NCBI GenBank assembly: GCA_947464135.1
Contig: CANHVK010000004.1
Coordinates: 1 to 61,597 of the forward strand
Length of the DNA: 61,597 nt
Direction of reading: 5' to 3'
DNA from: Flavobacteriia bacterium
Lineage (GTDB): Bacteria; Bacteroidota; Bacteroidia; Flavobacteriales_D; Crocinitomicaceae
Below the pieces are notes generated by a model that was given only the letters and a program-made list of their open reading frames with translations, had not been told where the DNA came from and ran no database searches. Below, piece by piece: positions 21,449-30,425 of this stretch (position 1 is its first letter; every line of letters starts with the position of its first letter). The translations under genes and the position numbers were made by a program.

Positions 21449-22900
21449 GTGAGAATTTTATTACTCATTTTTTTCTTATTGCTTTTTTCTTTTTTAGATG
21501 CACAGATTAAAATTGATAGTGTTTTCAATGAGTTTAAAAAAGATAAAGCATTACAATTTTCTACAGTTAGTTTTGTAGTTAAGGATTTAGTTTCAGATTC
21601 TGCTTATTTTAATTTTAACGATTCTTTACCGGTTGTTTCTGCTTCTACAGTAAAGTTATTTTCAACTGCATCAGCAATTGAGATGTTAGGCGAAGATTAT
21701 CGTCCTAGAACTAGTTTTTATGTTGATAAACTACCCGACACTTCTGGGGTTATTTTTGGCGATTTGATTATAAGAGGAGGAGCTGATATATCTTTCGGTA
21801 GCCAATATTTTTCTAAAAATGATTCTGTAGAAAAACAAGTACTTAAAATTGCTGATACGCTTTACAACCTTGGTGTCAGAGTAATTAGAGGGAATTTGGT
21901 TGGTGATGGCTCATCATTTGGATATCAAGGTGCGCCAGATGGTTGGGCTTGGGAAGACTTAGGTAATTATTATGGGGCATTTCCTTCTGGTTTATCGATT
22001 TATGATAACATTGTTAAATTTCAATTTTACGTAGGTGCTCCTAGAACTAAACCAATATTGTCATCTAGTTTTCCTGAAATTCCAAATTTATTATTAAGAA
22101 ATTCACTGCTTTCTATCAATGGTGTAGGGGATAATTCATGGGTTTATGGCGGTCCTTATTCATATGAACGCTCTATTCGTGGTTCTTTAGGTTCTTACAA
22201 TAAAGCTTTTATAGTTAAGGGTAGTATGCCTGATCCCGAAATGCAATTTTTACAGGCAATTAAAAATGCGTTTATTAAAAAGGGGATAATTTTAGAAGGG
22301 AATTTAATTGGTATAAGAACAAATCCTGATTCTAATAAAATACAGTACGGAGTCAAAACAAATATATATACTCACTTAGGAGCATCGGTAAAAGAAATTG
22401 CTTATTGGACAAATTTAAAAAGTATTAATGTTTTTGCAGAAACATTAACTTCTTGGATTGGTTTTGAGAAAACAGGTTTAGGTACAGTTGAAAATGGTGT
22501 AAAGTCAATTCAAGATTTTTGGAAAGGAAAAATATATACAGATGGATTAAATTTAACTGATGGAAGTGGCCTATCTCGATCTAATAGTGTAAGTGCTATG
22601 AATTTTTATTCATTACTAAAGTATATGTACTTTTCTAAAAACAAAGAAACATTTTTGAATACATTACCTATTACTGGTCAATCAGGTACCTTAACCTATT
22701 TTTGTAAAGGTCAATGTTCAGAAGGAAAGATACAAGCCAAAAGTGGTACAATGAAAAGAGTAAAGTCATATGCCGGATATGTAACAACAACTTCTGGAAA
22801 AAAGCTCGCATTTGCTTTAATTGTTAATAATTATAATTGTGGAAATAATGCGATTATGAAAAAAATGGAATCATTAATGAATGCAATGTATTTGCAATAG
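21449..22900 (+). CDS. dacB: D-alanyl-D-alanine carboxypeptidase/endopeptidase (PBP4 family)
   Basis: Peptidase family S13 enzyme that trims or cuts peptidoglycan peptide cross-links in the periplasm. The 483 residues include a signal peptide (about 1-18, ending LDA), the SxxK nucleophile motif S66-T-V-K69, the SxN motif in LKSINVFAETL, the DGSGLSR element and KSGT near the C-terminus. Length and motif order match PBP4. The start is GTG at 21449; there is no in-frame ATG before the signal peptide. It converges on ddl, whose end is only 2 bases away. Confidence 0.93.
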   Translation: MRILLLIFFLLLFSFLDAQIKIDSVFNEFKKDKALQFSTVSFVVKDLVSDSAYFNFNDSLPVVSASTVKLFSTASAIEMLGEDYRPRTSFYVDKLPDTSGVIFGDLIIRGGADISFGSQYFSKNDSVEKQVLKIADTLYNLGVRVIRGNLVGDGSSFGYQGAPDGWAWEDLGNYYGAFPSGLSIYDNIVKFQFYVGAPRTKPILSSSFPEIPNLLLRNSLLSINGVGDNSWVYGGPYSYERSIRGSLGSYNKAFIVKGSMPDPEMQFLQAIKNAFIKKGIILEGNLIGIRTNPDSNKIQYGVKTNIYTHLGASVKEIAYWTNLKSINVFAETLTSWIGFEKTGLGTVENGVKSIQDFWKGKIYTDGLNLTDGSGLSRSNSVSAMNFYSLLKYMYFSKNKETFLNTLPITGQSGTLTYFCKGQCSEGKIQAKSGTMKRVKSYAGYVTTTSGKKLAFALIVNNYNCGNNAIMKKMESLMNAMYLQ

Positions 22901-22902
22901 TT

Positions 22903-23871
22903 TTAATGATTTATTTCATATTTAATTATTTCATTCCAAAAATCACTGATAGTTAAATTTTTGTGTTTAAGCATTCTAGGTACTATACTTGCAGGAGAGA
23001 AACCCGGAGTAGTATTTACTTCAATTACATATGGTTCGTTATTAACAAGCATAAAATCAATTCTAGCCACAGATTTTAAATTTAATAACGAGTAAATTTT
23101 CTTTGTCAGATTTTCTACTTTTTGGGCTTCTTCTTCTGAAATTCGAGCAGGAATTATTTCTTCTGATTTCCCCATATATTTTGCTTCAAAATCAAAAAAA
23201 TCATTTTCACTTACGATTTCAGTAATAGGAAGGGTGTGAATCCCATTACTTGTTTGGTATACACCACAAGTTACTTCGGTACCTTTCAAAAAAGATTCAA
23301 TAACAACTGTTTTACCTTCATTAAATGCTTTATTCAGCGCTGGTTTTAATTCGTCTTTAGTTTTTACTTTAGAAATTCCATAGGACGAACCAGAATCAGA
23401 AGGTTTAACAAAACATGGGAGACCTAATTCTTCAACTATTTTATCTTCATTGATAGTTTCTTTGTTGTTTAGCAATATTGATTTTGCTACTTGGATATTA
23501 AAGCTCTTTAAAAATTGATTGCAATACCATTTATCAAAAGATAAAGCAGATGCTAAAGACCCTGAGTTGATACAAGGAACTTGATTCATTTCAAATAATG
23601 CTTGAATCTTACCGTTTTCACCAGGATTTCCATGAATATATATAATTCCCGCATCTAATTTTATGATTTTATCATCATTACTAAATGATAAAGTCCAAGG
23701 GTCAAACGCTATGTTTTTATTTTGATATTGTGCTATCCATTTATCTTTTTCAACGAAAATTAAAAAGGAATCATATTCTTTTGGGAAATTTGTTAAAATT
23801 GTTGTTGCGCTTTTTATAGAGATCTCATATTCAGAAGAGTATCCACCACAAAGAATTCCTATTTTTTTCAT
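22903..23871 (-). CDS. ddl: D-alanine--D-alanine ligase
   Basis: ATP-grasp ligase that makes the D-Ala-D-Ala dipeptide of peptidoglycan precursors. The 322 residues have the N-terminal GGYSSEYEISIKSA loop, GSSYGISKV in the central domain, and ARIDFML then IEVNTTPGFSP at the C-terminus (Mg and D-Ala binding). Normal length. It is divergent from the PASTA protein gene and convergent with dacB, placing three peptidoglycan-related genes together. No terminator is visible in the 2-base gap to dacB. Confidence 0.96.
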   Translation of the reverse strand: MKKIGILCGGYSSEYEISIKSATTILTNFPKEYDSFLIFVEKDKWIAQYQNKNIAFDPWTLSFSNDDKIIKLDAGIIYIHGNPGENGKIQALFEMNQVPCINSGSLASALSFDKWYCNQFLKSFNIQVAKSILLNNKETINEDKIVEELGLPCFVKPSDSGSSYGISKVKTKDELKPALNKAFNEGKTVVIESFLKGTEVTCGVYQTSNGIHTLPITEIVSENDFFDFEAKYMGKSEEIIPARISEEEAQKVENLTKKIYSLLNLKSVARIDFMLVNNEPYVIEVNTTPGFSPASIVPRMLKHKNLTISDFWNEIIKYEINH

Positions 23872-23974
23872 ACACTAATTTTTCACTAAATTAAATATCC
23901 ATTTTAATTGTTCCATTATAATTTTTTAAAGTTTTAAGCATTTCTTTTTTAAAAAAATTGATTTTAAGTTTTCT

Positions 23975-23982
23975 TATATTTG
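23975..23982 (+). promoter_or_regulatory. -7 element upstream of the PASTA gene
   Basis: TATATTTG matches TAnnTTTG exactly and lies 20 bases before the ATG at 24003. The nearest TTG (23958-23960) is only 14 bases upstream, shorter than the usual 17-21, so the -33 element is weak. The position fits a short leader for the 24003 start. Confidence 0.35.
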
Positions 23983-24002
23983 TTAACTATAATCTAAATC
24001 AG

Positions 24003-24833
24003 ATGAGCAGATTTAACAATATTAAAGCTTTTATAAGTTCAAAACATTTTGTAAAACAGGTTGGATACTTAATCTTAACTTATTTATTAATTGTAGGAGG
24101 TACACTTTTATATCTAGATATTCGAACACACCACGGTGAGAAAATAGCAGTTCCAAATTTAATAGGTAAGCATATAGATAATATAGAAGAGCTGTTGGAT
24201 GAGTCTGGATTAGAACATATTATAATAGATTCGATTTATAGACCTGAATTACCAACGGGTACAATTGTGAAACAAATTCCTGAAGCTACTTCAAGAACTA
24301 AAGTTTTTGTTAAGAGTTCCAGAATTTTAGAGATAAGCTTATCAAAGAAAGTAAGGTTAGTAGCAATCCCTGATTTAGTACATAAATCTAAAAGATATGC
24401 TGAAAGCATATTAAAGAATAGAGGTTTAAAATTCAGATTAAAATATTCAATTAGTCCCAACGATATAGATGCTGTAATATCTCAAAGATTTAATGGTCGA
24501 AATGCAACTGAAGGTTTGAAGGTGCCTTATGGTTCAGTTATAGATTTAATAGTTGGAAAGGCTTCTAAAGATGAACCTTTTGATGTTCCTGATTTATATG
24601 GAATGACCTTAGCTCAAGCAGATTCTATTGTTTACGAATTACCGTCAGTAAATTTAATCATAGGTGAATGTTTAGGGTGCAAAACCAAGAAAGATAGCCT
24701 TTCAGCAAGAATTACTGGTCAAACACCTGAATATTTTGAAGGTAATACTAGACCGCCAGGTTCTGATATTGTGATTTTTTTAGATAAAAATTTCAACGAT
24801 AATAGAGACAATTCAGATGAAGATGCAGATTAA
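24003..24833 (+). CDS. Membrane-anchored PASTA-domain protein
   Basis: A 276-residue protein with a short cytoplasmic N-terminus, one TM segment (about residues 19-38, VGYLILTYLLIVGGTLLYLD) and three PASTA domains (about 43-110, 110-180 and 183-260) in the periplasm. PASTA domains bind peptidoglycan or its precursors; here no kinase domain or penicillin-binding domain is attached. The start at 24003 was chosen because the upstream TTG at 23958 would precede the predicted promoter. It is divergent from ddl and upstream of rluD, a grouping often seen in Flavobacteriia. Its last 17 bases overlap the longest reading of the next gene. Confidence 0.9.
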   Translation: MSRFNNIKAFISSKHFVKQVGYLILTYLLIVGGTLLYLDIRTHHGEKIAVPNLIGKHIDNIEELLDESGLEHIIIDSIYRPELPTGTIVKQIPEATSRTKVFVKSSRILEISLSKKVRLVAIPDLVHKSKRYAESILKNRGLKFRLKYSISPNDIDAVISQRFNGRNATEGLKVPYGSVIDLIVGKASKDEPFDVPDLYGMTLAQADSIVYELPSVNLIIGECLGCKTKKDSLSARITGQTPEYFEGNTRPPGSDIVIFLDKNFNDNRDNSDEDAD

Positions 24834-24858
24834 TACTAAGTTTTCTTTTTTCTTTAAG

Positions 24859-27096
24859 ATGAAATTTTTCTTTATTTTCTACTTATTTATTTTTTCATTT
24901 TCTTCTTTAGCACAAGATGAAATACTTCAACCAATTTATAGAACATCTGAATTAAAATCGAACAAAAGGAAATTAAATGATACTTTGTTTATATATACAA
25001 CTGATACTCTAACTTTACCTTTTATTGATGATTTTTCTGAAAACCATTTTCAAAAATATACTAAAAATACAGCTGGTATTAATGTTAAAAAAACCTTGTT
25101 TTACAAGTACTTGATTTCAAATTCACTTAAAGTGAATTTAAATAAATTTTCAAGTTCATTACCAATTAAGTATATCCACTCCATCCAAACGAAAAAGGAT
25201 TCCATTATTCAAATTAAGGTTCCAGAAGTAAAACTTAAAGTTGCTGATTTTTCATTGTATCCTGTTAAATATTCGGATCTTATTGTTTATCCAAATTTTA
25301 AAGTTTATGATACTATTGATAAAGTAGATATTCCTGATACAATTTGGTATAAAAATCAAGAGTTTTTTCAAGATTCTTTACTAGTTTTCGAAAGTAAAAT
25401 AGATGATAAAAACGCCTATTGGTTAGATTCAAACGTTTACATTAATGATCATTTCCCAATTAATCCATGGACAATTGGAGTTGCTACTTTTGACGGTTTA
25501 AATTCGGAAGGGTACCCTTATTTTATAAACTCTTCTATTCGAGGCTATGGTGATTATTTGACTTCTAAACCTTTTGATTTGGCTGGTTTAAAATTAAGTG
25601 ATTCTGTATATTTTAGTTTTTTATACCAACCTAAGGGATATGGAGATGCACCAGAAAATATAAATATTGGATCGACATCTAAACACGACTCTTTGTGTTT
25701 ACAATTTTTTAATCCAACTTACAATAAATGGTTTTCAGTTTGGTCAGAAACCGTGAGTGATGATCCGATAATTAGAAATAAACAGTTTATTAATTTTAAA
25801 AAAGTTCATTTTAGGATTAAAGATTCAACGTTCCTTAAAAAGAATTTTCAATTTCGATTTGTGAATTATGGAGATTTATCTGGTAGTTTGGATCATTTTC
25901 ATTTAGATTATGTCAAGTTTAGAAAAAATTCAGGTTATCAAGATACTCTTTTTAAAGATTTTGCTTTTGTATATCCTATAAAATCAATTTTGAAAAAGTA
26001 TTATTCTGTACCTTGGAAGCATTTTGTTAATGTGCCTAATAAACCTATTAATGATTCAATTCTTTTTACCATACGAAATGGAAGTAATATTGATGAAAAT
26101 AATGATCAAAATGGTTCATTAATATTATTTAAAAATGGTAAAGAGTTTAATAAGTTTAATATTGCAGGTCAGACTTTAACCAATGGTCAGGTAAACTATT
26201 CAAAGTTTACATTTTATTCATCATTTGTGAATTTTAAAGATAAAATCAATATTCCTTTTAATGGAGAAGATTCAATGTCTGTAAATATAAAAGCAACGAT
26301 TAACGCATCATTTAAGAATCTACCAGAAAACGATACATCAGACTATACGCAACATTTTGCCGATTATTATTCTTACGATGATGGATCAGCAGAGGCTGGA
26401 TATGGATTAAAATTAGCTCAATCATCCGTAGCATATAAATATAAATCACTTATTTCTGATTCGATTTTAGGAGCTTACATTTATTTTTTACCTTCTGTAA
26501 TTGATAATAAACAAAAACAGTTTGCATTAACGATTTGGAAAGATAACAAAGGAGTCCCAGGCGAAATTATATATGAAGATGATGACTTTTCTTTACATAG
26601 TCCTGTTTATGGAAAAACTAGAGATGATTTTAAACCTTATTATTTAAAAGATTTCAAACGAATATTACTTGACACCACTTTTTTTATAGGTATAAGACAA
26701 ATTGATAAGGATCCTATAAATATAGGCTTTGATAGAAATACTAAAACGATAGGTCAAATTTTTTATTCCTTGGATAAAAATACCTGGAAAAAATCACAAG
26801 TTGATACCGTTGGTTCATTGATGATTAGACCAATTTTTGTGTCGAATATTAACAAAAAAGTTTACATAGAAAATAATTTACCAAATCCAGATTTTCTTGT
26901 ATATCCTAATCCATTAAAAAATAGATTGTATATATTATCAACGGAGTCAAATTTTAGAATTTCAGATATCCAAGGAAGAGAGGTATTAAATTTTTATAAT
27001 AAAGCAGAAGGAGAAGACATCTCTGATATTACCCCAGGAGTATATTTTATAACTGAAATAAAAACAGGAGCTTCTCAAAAAATAATTATAGAATAA
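24859..27096 (+). CDS. Secreted protein with T9SS type A sorting domain
   Basis: About 745 residues, exported through the Sec pathway and then the type IX system. The signal peptide starts at MKFFFIFYLF and ends near SSLAQ; in-frame ATGs at 24817 and 24823 would add 12-14 residues before it, so 24859 is preferred but not certain. The last ~80 residues are a T9SS type A sorting domain: LVYPNPLKNRLYIL, ISDIQGREVLNF, ITPGVYFITE and a terminal QKIIIE. The middle is Asn/Lys/Asp-rich and beta-rich with no recognised catalytic motif. It sits between the PASTA gene and rluD, and its stop shares a base with the rluD start. Confidence 0.85.
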   Translation: MKFFFIFYLFIFSFSSLAQDEILQPIYRTSELKSNKRKLNDTLFIYTTDTLTLPFIDDFSENHFQKYTKNTAGINVKKTLFYKYLISNSLKVNLNKFSSSLPIKYIHSIQTKKDSIIQIKVPEVKLKVADFSLYPVKYSDLIVYPNFKVYDTIDKVDIPDTIWYKNQEFFQDSLLVFESKIDDKNAYWLDSNVYINDHFPINPWTIGVATFDGLNSEGYPYFINSSIRGYGDYLTSKPFDLAGLKLSDSVYFSFLYQPKGYGDAPENINIGSTSKHDSLCLQFFNPTYNKWFSVWSETVSDDPIIRNKQFINFKKVHFRIKDSTFLKKNFQFRFVNYGDLSGSLDHFHLDYVKFRKNSGYQDTLFKDFAFVYPIKSILKKYYSVPWKHFVNVPNKPINDSILFTIRNGSNIDENNDQNGSLILFKNGKEFNKFNIAGQTLTNGQVNYSKFTFYSSFVNFKDKINIPFNGEDSMSVNIKATINASFKNLPENDTSDYTQHFADYYSYDDGSAEAGYGLKLAQSSVAYKYKSLISDSILGAYIYFLPSVIDNKQKQFALTIWKDNKGVPGEIIYEDDDFSLHSPVYGKTRDDFKPYYLKDFKRILLDTTFFIGIRQIDKDPINIGFDRNTKTIGQIFYSLDKNTWKKSQVDTVGSLMIRPIFVSNINKKVYIENNLPNPDFLVYPNPLKNRLYILSTESNFRISDIQGREVLNFYNKAEGEDISDITPGVYFITEIKTGASQKIIIE

Positions 27097-28157
27097 TGGA
27101 GGAAAAACTTTTAGAAAGTTGGGAAGAAGACGATTTTAATACAGGAGATGAGTTATTTGAACACCATAAATTTATAGTAGATAAAGGACAAGATATTGTT
27201 CGTATCGATAAGTTTTTGATGGATAAATTAGCAAATACATCCAGAAATAAGATTCAAATCGCCGCTAGAAATGGTAATATACTTGTAAATAAAAAAGAAG
27301 TTAAGCCAAATTATAAAGTTAAACCCAGTGATGAAATTTCTGTAGTTTTTCCTTATCCCGTTAGAGAAATTGAATTAATTCCACAGGAAATTCCTTTACA
27401 TATAGTATTTGAAGATGAACATTTAATTGTGATTAATAAGTCTTCAAATATGGTTGTTCACCCTGGTTATGGTAATTATAAAGGTACTCTAGTCAATGCA
27501 TTAGTTTATCATTTTGAAAATCTACCTATGCGAACAGATGACTATTACGGTCGGCCTGGTTTAGTTCATAGGTTAGATAAACATACCACTGGTATAATGG
27601 TTGTTGCTAAAACAGAGCATGCATTGACTCATTTAGCAAAACAATTTTATGATAGAACAACAGATCGAAGATATCATGCTTTGGTATGGGGGAATATAGA
27701 AGAAGATTCTGGTACTATAACAGGAAATATAGGTCGTTCATTGAAAAATAGGAAGATGATGACTGTTTTTCCAAATGGTGATTTTGGCAAGCATGCTGTT
27801 ACACATTTTACTGTTTTGAAACGTTTTGGATTAGTTACATTGATCGAATGCAAATTAGAAACTGGTCGAACCCATCAGATTCGTGCTCATATGAAGTTTT
27901 TAGGTCATCCTTTGTTTAATGATTTAGAATATGGTGGCGATCAGATTTTAAAAGGAATGACAAGTTCAAAGTATAAACAGTTTATTGACAATTGTTTCCA
28001 ATTGATACCAGGACAAGCTTTGCATGCTAAAACATTAGGATTTAATCATCCTGAATCAGGAGAACGATTATTCTTTGATTCTGAATTACCACAAGGGTAT
28101 AAAGACATTTTATTAAAATGGACAAATTATACAAATAATAACATTGAAGCAATTTAA
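27096..28157 (+). CDS. rluD: RluA-family 23S rRNA pseudouridine synthase (RluD-like)
   Basis: Converts uridine to pseudouridine in rRNA. The 353 residues include an N-terminal S4 RNA-binding domain (about 33-85, VRIDKFLMDKL through KKEVKPNYKVKPGD-like turn) and the RluA catalytic domain with D161 in HRLDKHTTGIMVV. ETGRTHQIRAHM is present in the second half. The S4 domain and length favour RluD over RluA or RluC, but specificity for 23S positions 1911/1915/1917 is inferred. The ATG overlaps the previous stop by one base. Confidence 0.92.
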   Translation: MEEKLLESWEEDDFNTGDELFEHHKFIVDKGQDIVRIDKFLMDKLANTSRNKIQIAARNGNILVNKKEVKPNYKVKPSDEISVVFPYPVREIELIPQEIPLHIVFEDEHLIVINKSSNMVVHPGYGNYKGTLVNALVYHFENLPMRTDDYYGRPGLVHRLDKHTTGIMVVAKTEHALTHLAKQFYDRTTDRRYHALVWGNIEEDSGTITGNIGRSLKNRKMMTVFPNGDFGKHAVTHFTVLKRFGLVTLIECKLETGRTHQIRAHMKFLGHPLFNDLEYGGDQILKGMTSSKYKQFIDNCFQLIPGQALHAKTLGFNHPESGERLFFDSELPQGYKDILLKWTNYTNNNIEAI

Positions 28158-28242
28158 GTTTTAATAGAAATACAATTGCTTGTTGTGTATTTCTTTAAAT
28201 ATTTTTAACTTCATACTTTTTACACATATTCACTTGAAAAAT

Positions 28243-30390
28243 ATGAAAATTAAAATTTCTATCTTATTGTTATTGTGTACGTTTTTATTTTTAAAAGCAA
28301 ATGCACAAGAACCAAAAGAAATTAGAAAAGCAAACAAATATTATAATAATGAAAATTATTGTGAAGCAATAAAGTATACAGTTGAAGCATTTGAAAAAGT
28401 TAATCCTAAAAGTAGAAAAGCAATTGAACGAAAAGGTGAAATGGCCTTTAAAACTGGGGAATGTTATCGAAAATTAGAAGATTTTAAAAATGCAGTTGAT
28501 TGGTATCAAAAAGCAATCATTCTTAACTATCAAAAATTTAATCCGGAAGTTTTGTTTTATTCAGCTGAAATGATTCGTTTTTTAGGGGATCATAAAATGG
28601 CAATGGATAATTATAATGCTTACAAAGTATTGGTTAATAATGATTCGAGGGCTGATGCTGGCTTACAAGCGTGTAAAAAGGCAGCTGAATTTGCTGCAAA
28701 TAAGACAAATCATTTAGTGTCTAATATTACTATCTTGAATAAAGATGGATTTGATATGTCTCCTATTTTTGGAGATAAAAAGAAGTCTTCTGTTGTTTTT
28801 AGCTCAGATAGAACAAGTCCTAATTCAGGAGAAATTGATCCAAGAACTTGTTCAGGTCATATGGATTTATGGATATCTCAACAAGATAAAAAAGGGAACT
28901 GGGGTGAGCCACAGTTACTTGGTGGTGATAAAATTAATACGGAAAATAATGAAGGGACTGTCTCATTTGACGGGAAATTCAAAAAAATGTTTTTCACTAG
29001 ATGTCCATTTGAAAAGAATAAAAATTTTGGTTGTGAGATTTGGGTTTCAGAATCTAAAGGTAAAGATTGGGCTGAACCTGTGAAGGTAGTAGTTAAAACA
29101 TCAGATTCTATTTCGATAGGACATCCTTGCGTTACTTTAGATGGAAATATGTTGATTTTTGTATCTGATATGCCAGGTGGACAAGGAGGATTAGATTTAT
29201 GGTATTCTTCTTATTCTAAGAAAGCAGATCTTTGGACTCAACCTGTTAATATGGGGCCTGAAATAAATACTGCTGGTAATGAGATGTTTCCTTCATTTAA
29301 TTCTTACGAAGATTTGTTTTTTGCGAGTGATGGTCATCCAGGATTAGGAGGATTGGATATTTTTAGAGCTACTAAAAAAGATGGAAAATATCAGTGGGAA
29401 TCACCTGTTAATATTGGTTCTCCAAGGAATACAGAAGGAAATGAATATAGTTTAATTGAAATTAATGATACTGAAGGATACTTTACTTCAGAAAGAAAAG
29501 GGAATACAGGTGGGAATATGAAGCCAGACTTATATAAATATCAAATGCCACCTAATATTTTTGATTTGAAAGTAATTGTTAGTAAGCTAGGATCAATCGA
29601 TAAAAAATTAGGTAATATAAAAGTAATTATAATAGGTTCTGATAGCTCTAAATTTGAAGGGTTTACAGATAGAAAAGGGAATGTGTTTTTTGACTTAAAA
29701 CCAAATGGAGAACGTATTATCAAAGAGAATACTGATTACCTGATTACTGCTTTTAAAGTTGGTTCAGAGAAAAATAAAAGCGAAACTCAATTTACAACTC
29801 GAGGCCTGAACCGTGACCAAAATTTTATAATAGATGTACCATTATTAATTCCTGAAGAAAAAATTAGAATACCTGAAGTTAGGTATGCATTTGGAAAATG
29901 GGAATTATTACAGGACTCAACAATTAGCTCAAAAGATTCCCTTAATTTCGTTTATGATGTTTTAATGAAATACCCTAAAATGATTCTTGAATTAAGTTCC
30001 CATACAGATTGTCGAGGTAGTGATGATTTAAATTTAATGTTGTCAAATAATCGTGCGAAAGAGTGTATTCGTTATTTAGTTGAAGAAAAAGGAATCGATG
30101 TAAGAAGATTAATTCCTGCTGGTAAAGGAGAAAAAGAACCAGTTAAATGGATTGATGAAAAAGGAAAATCAATACTTTTAACAGAAAAGTATATTAATCA
30201 GTTTAAAGATAAAGATGCTGTTAAATATGAGAAATTACATTCTTTAAATCGACGTACTGAAGGATTTGTAAGAGGTATGGATTTTGATCCTGATTTAGCT
30301 GAACAAAGACTTATTCAACCTATGGATGATTTGTCTAAAGCTAAAAAAGAGAAAAAAGAAAAGAAAAAGAAGAAGAAGAAAAAATCTTAA
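28243..30390 (+). CDS. PorE-like TPR/PD40/OmpA peptidoglycan-binding protein
   Basis: A 715-residue periplasmic protein. Domains in order: signal peptide (about 1-22, ending ANAQ), TPR repeats (about 25-150), PD40/WD40-like beta-propeller blades (about 170-440, with SSDRTSPNSGE, FVSDMPGGQGGLDLWY and FASDGHPGLGGLDIF), a carboxypeptidase-regulatory-like domain (about 445-560), and a C-terminal OmpA domain (LSSHTDCRGSDDLN then NNRAKECIRYL). This is the order described for PorE of the type IX secretion system, which binds peptidoglycan. The OmpA domain has an insert, and the tail is almost pure lysine. The start at 28243 was chosen because it begins the signal peptide; an upstream in-frame TTG at 28180 does not. 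Confidence 0.85.
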   Translation: MKIKISILLLLCTFLFLKANAQEPKEIRKANKYYNNENYCEAIKYTVEAFEKVNPKSRKAIERKGEMAFKTGECYRKLEDFKNAVDWYQKAIILNYQKFNPEVLFYSAEMIRFLGDHKMAMDNYNAYKVLVNNDSRADAGLQACKKAAEFAANKTNHLVSNITILNKDGFDMSPIFGDKKKSSVVFSSDRTSPNSGEIDPRTCSGHMDLWISQQDKKGNWGEPQLLGGDKINTENNEGTVSFDGKFKKMFFTRCPFEKNKNFGCEIWVSESKGKDWAEPVKVVVKTSDSISIGHPCVTLDGNMLIFVSDMPGGQGGLDLWYSSYSKKADLWTQPVNMGPEINTAGNEMFPSFNSYEDLFFASDGHPGLGGLDIFRATKKDGKYQWESPVNIGSPRNTEGNEYSLIEINDTEGYFTSERKGNTGGNMKPDLYKYQMPPNIFDLKVIVSKLGSIDKKLGNIKVIIIGSDSSKFEGFTDRKGNVFFDLKPNGERIIKENTDYLITAFKVGSEKNKSETQFTTRGLNRDQNFIIDVPLLIPEEKIRIPEVRYAFGKWELLQDSTISSKDSLNFVYDVLMKYPKMILELSSHTDCRGSDDLNLMLSNNRAKECIRYLVEEKGIDVRRLIPAGKGEKEPVKWIDEKGKSILLTEKYINQFKDKDAVKYEKLHSLNRRTEGFVRGMDFDPDLAEQRLIQPMDDLSKAKKEKKEKKKKKKKKS

Positions 30391-30397
30391 TATTGTT

Positions 30398-30424
30398 AGC
30401 CGTTTTTAAAACGGCTTTTTTATT
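30398..30424 (+). terminator. Terminator of the PorE-like gene, abutting the next start codon
   Basis: AGCCGTTT (30398-30405) pairs with AAACGGCT (30409-30416) around a 3-base loop, followed by a T-rich tract to 30425. The next gene's ATG is at 30426, immediately after the tract. The placement leaves no room for a promoter or a ribosome-binding site between terminator and start. Confidence 0.8.
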
Positions 30425-30425
30425 T

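Noticed and set aside
23958-24002. Longer start of the PASTA gene (TTG at 23958)
   Set aside because: It overlaps the -7 element at 23975-23982 and adds a hydrophobic stretch not needed before the TM segment.
28180-28242. Longer start of the PorE-like gene (TTG at 28180)
   Set aside because: The added 21 residues precede an already complete signal peptide that starts at 28243.
28745-29083. A 112-aa ORF in a different frame inside the PorE-like gene
   Set aside because: Fully contained in a well-supported gene; composition is that of a shadow frame.
30393-30425. Longer start of the LytS-type kinase (TTG at 30393)
   Set aside because: It would have its first residues coded by the terminator hairpin, and the 30426 ATG already gives the complete family N-terminus.
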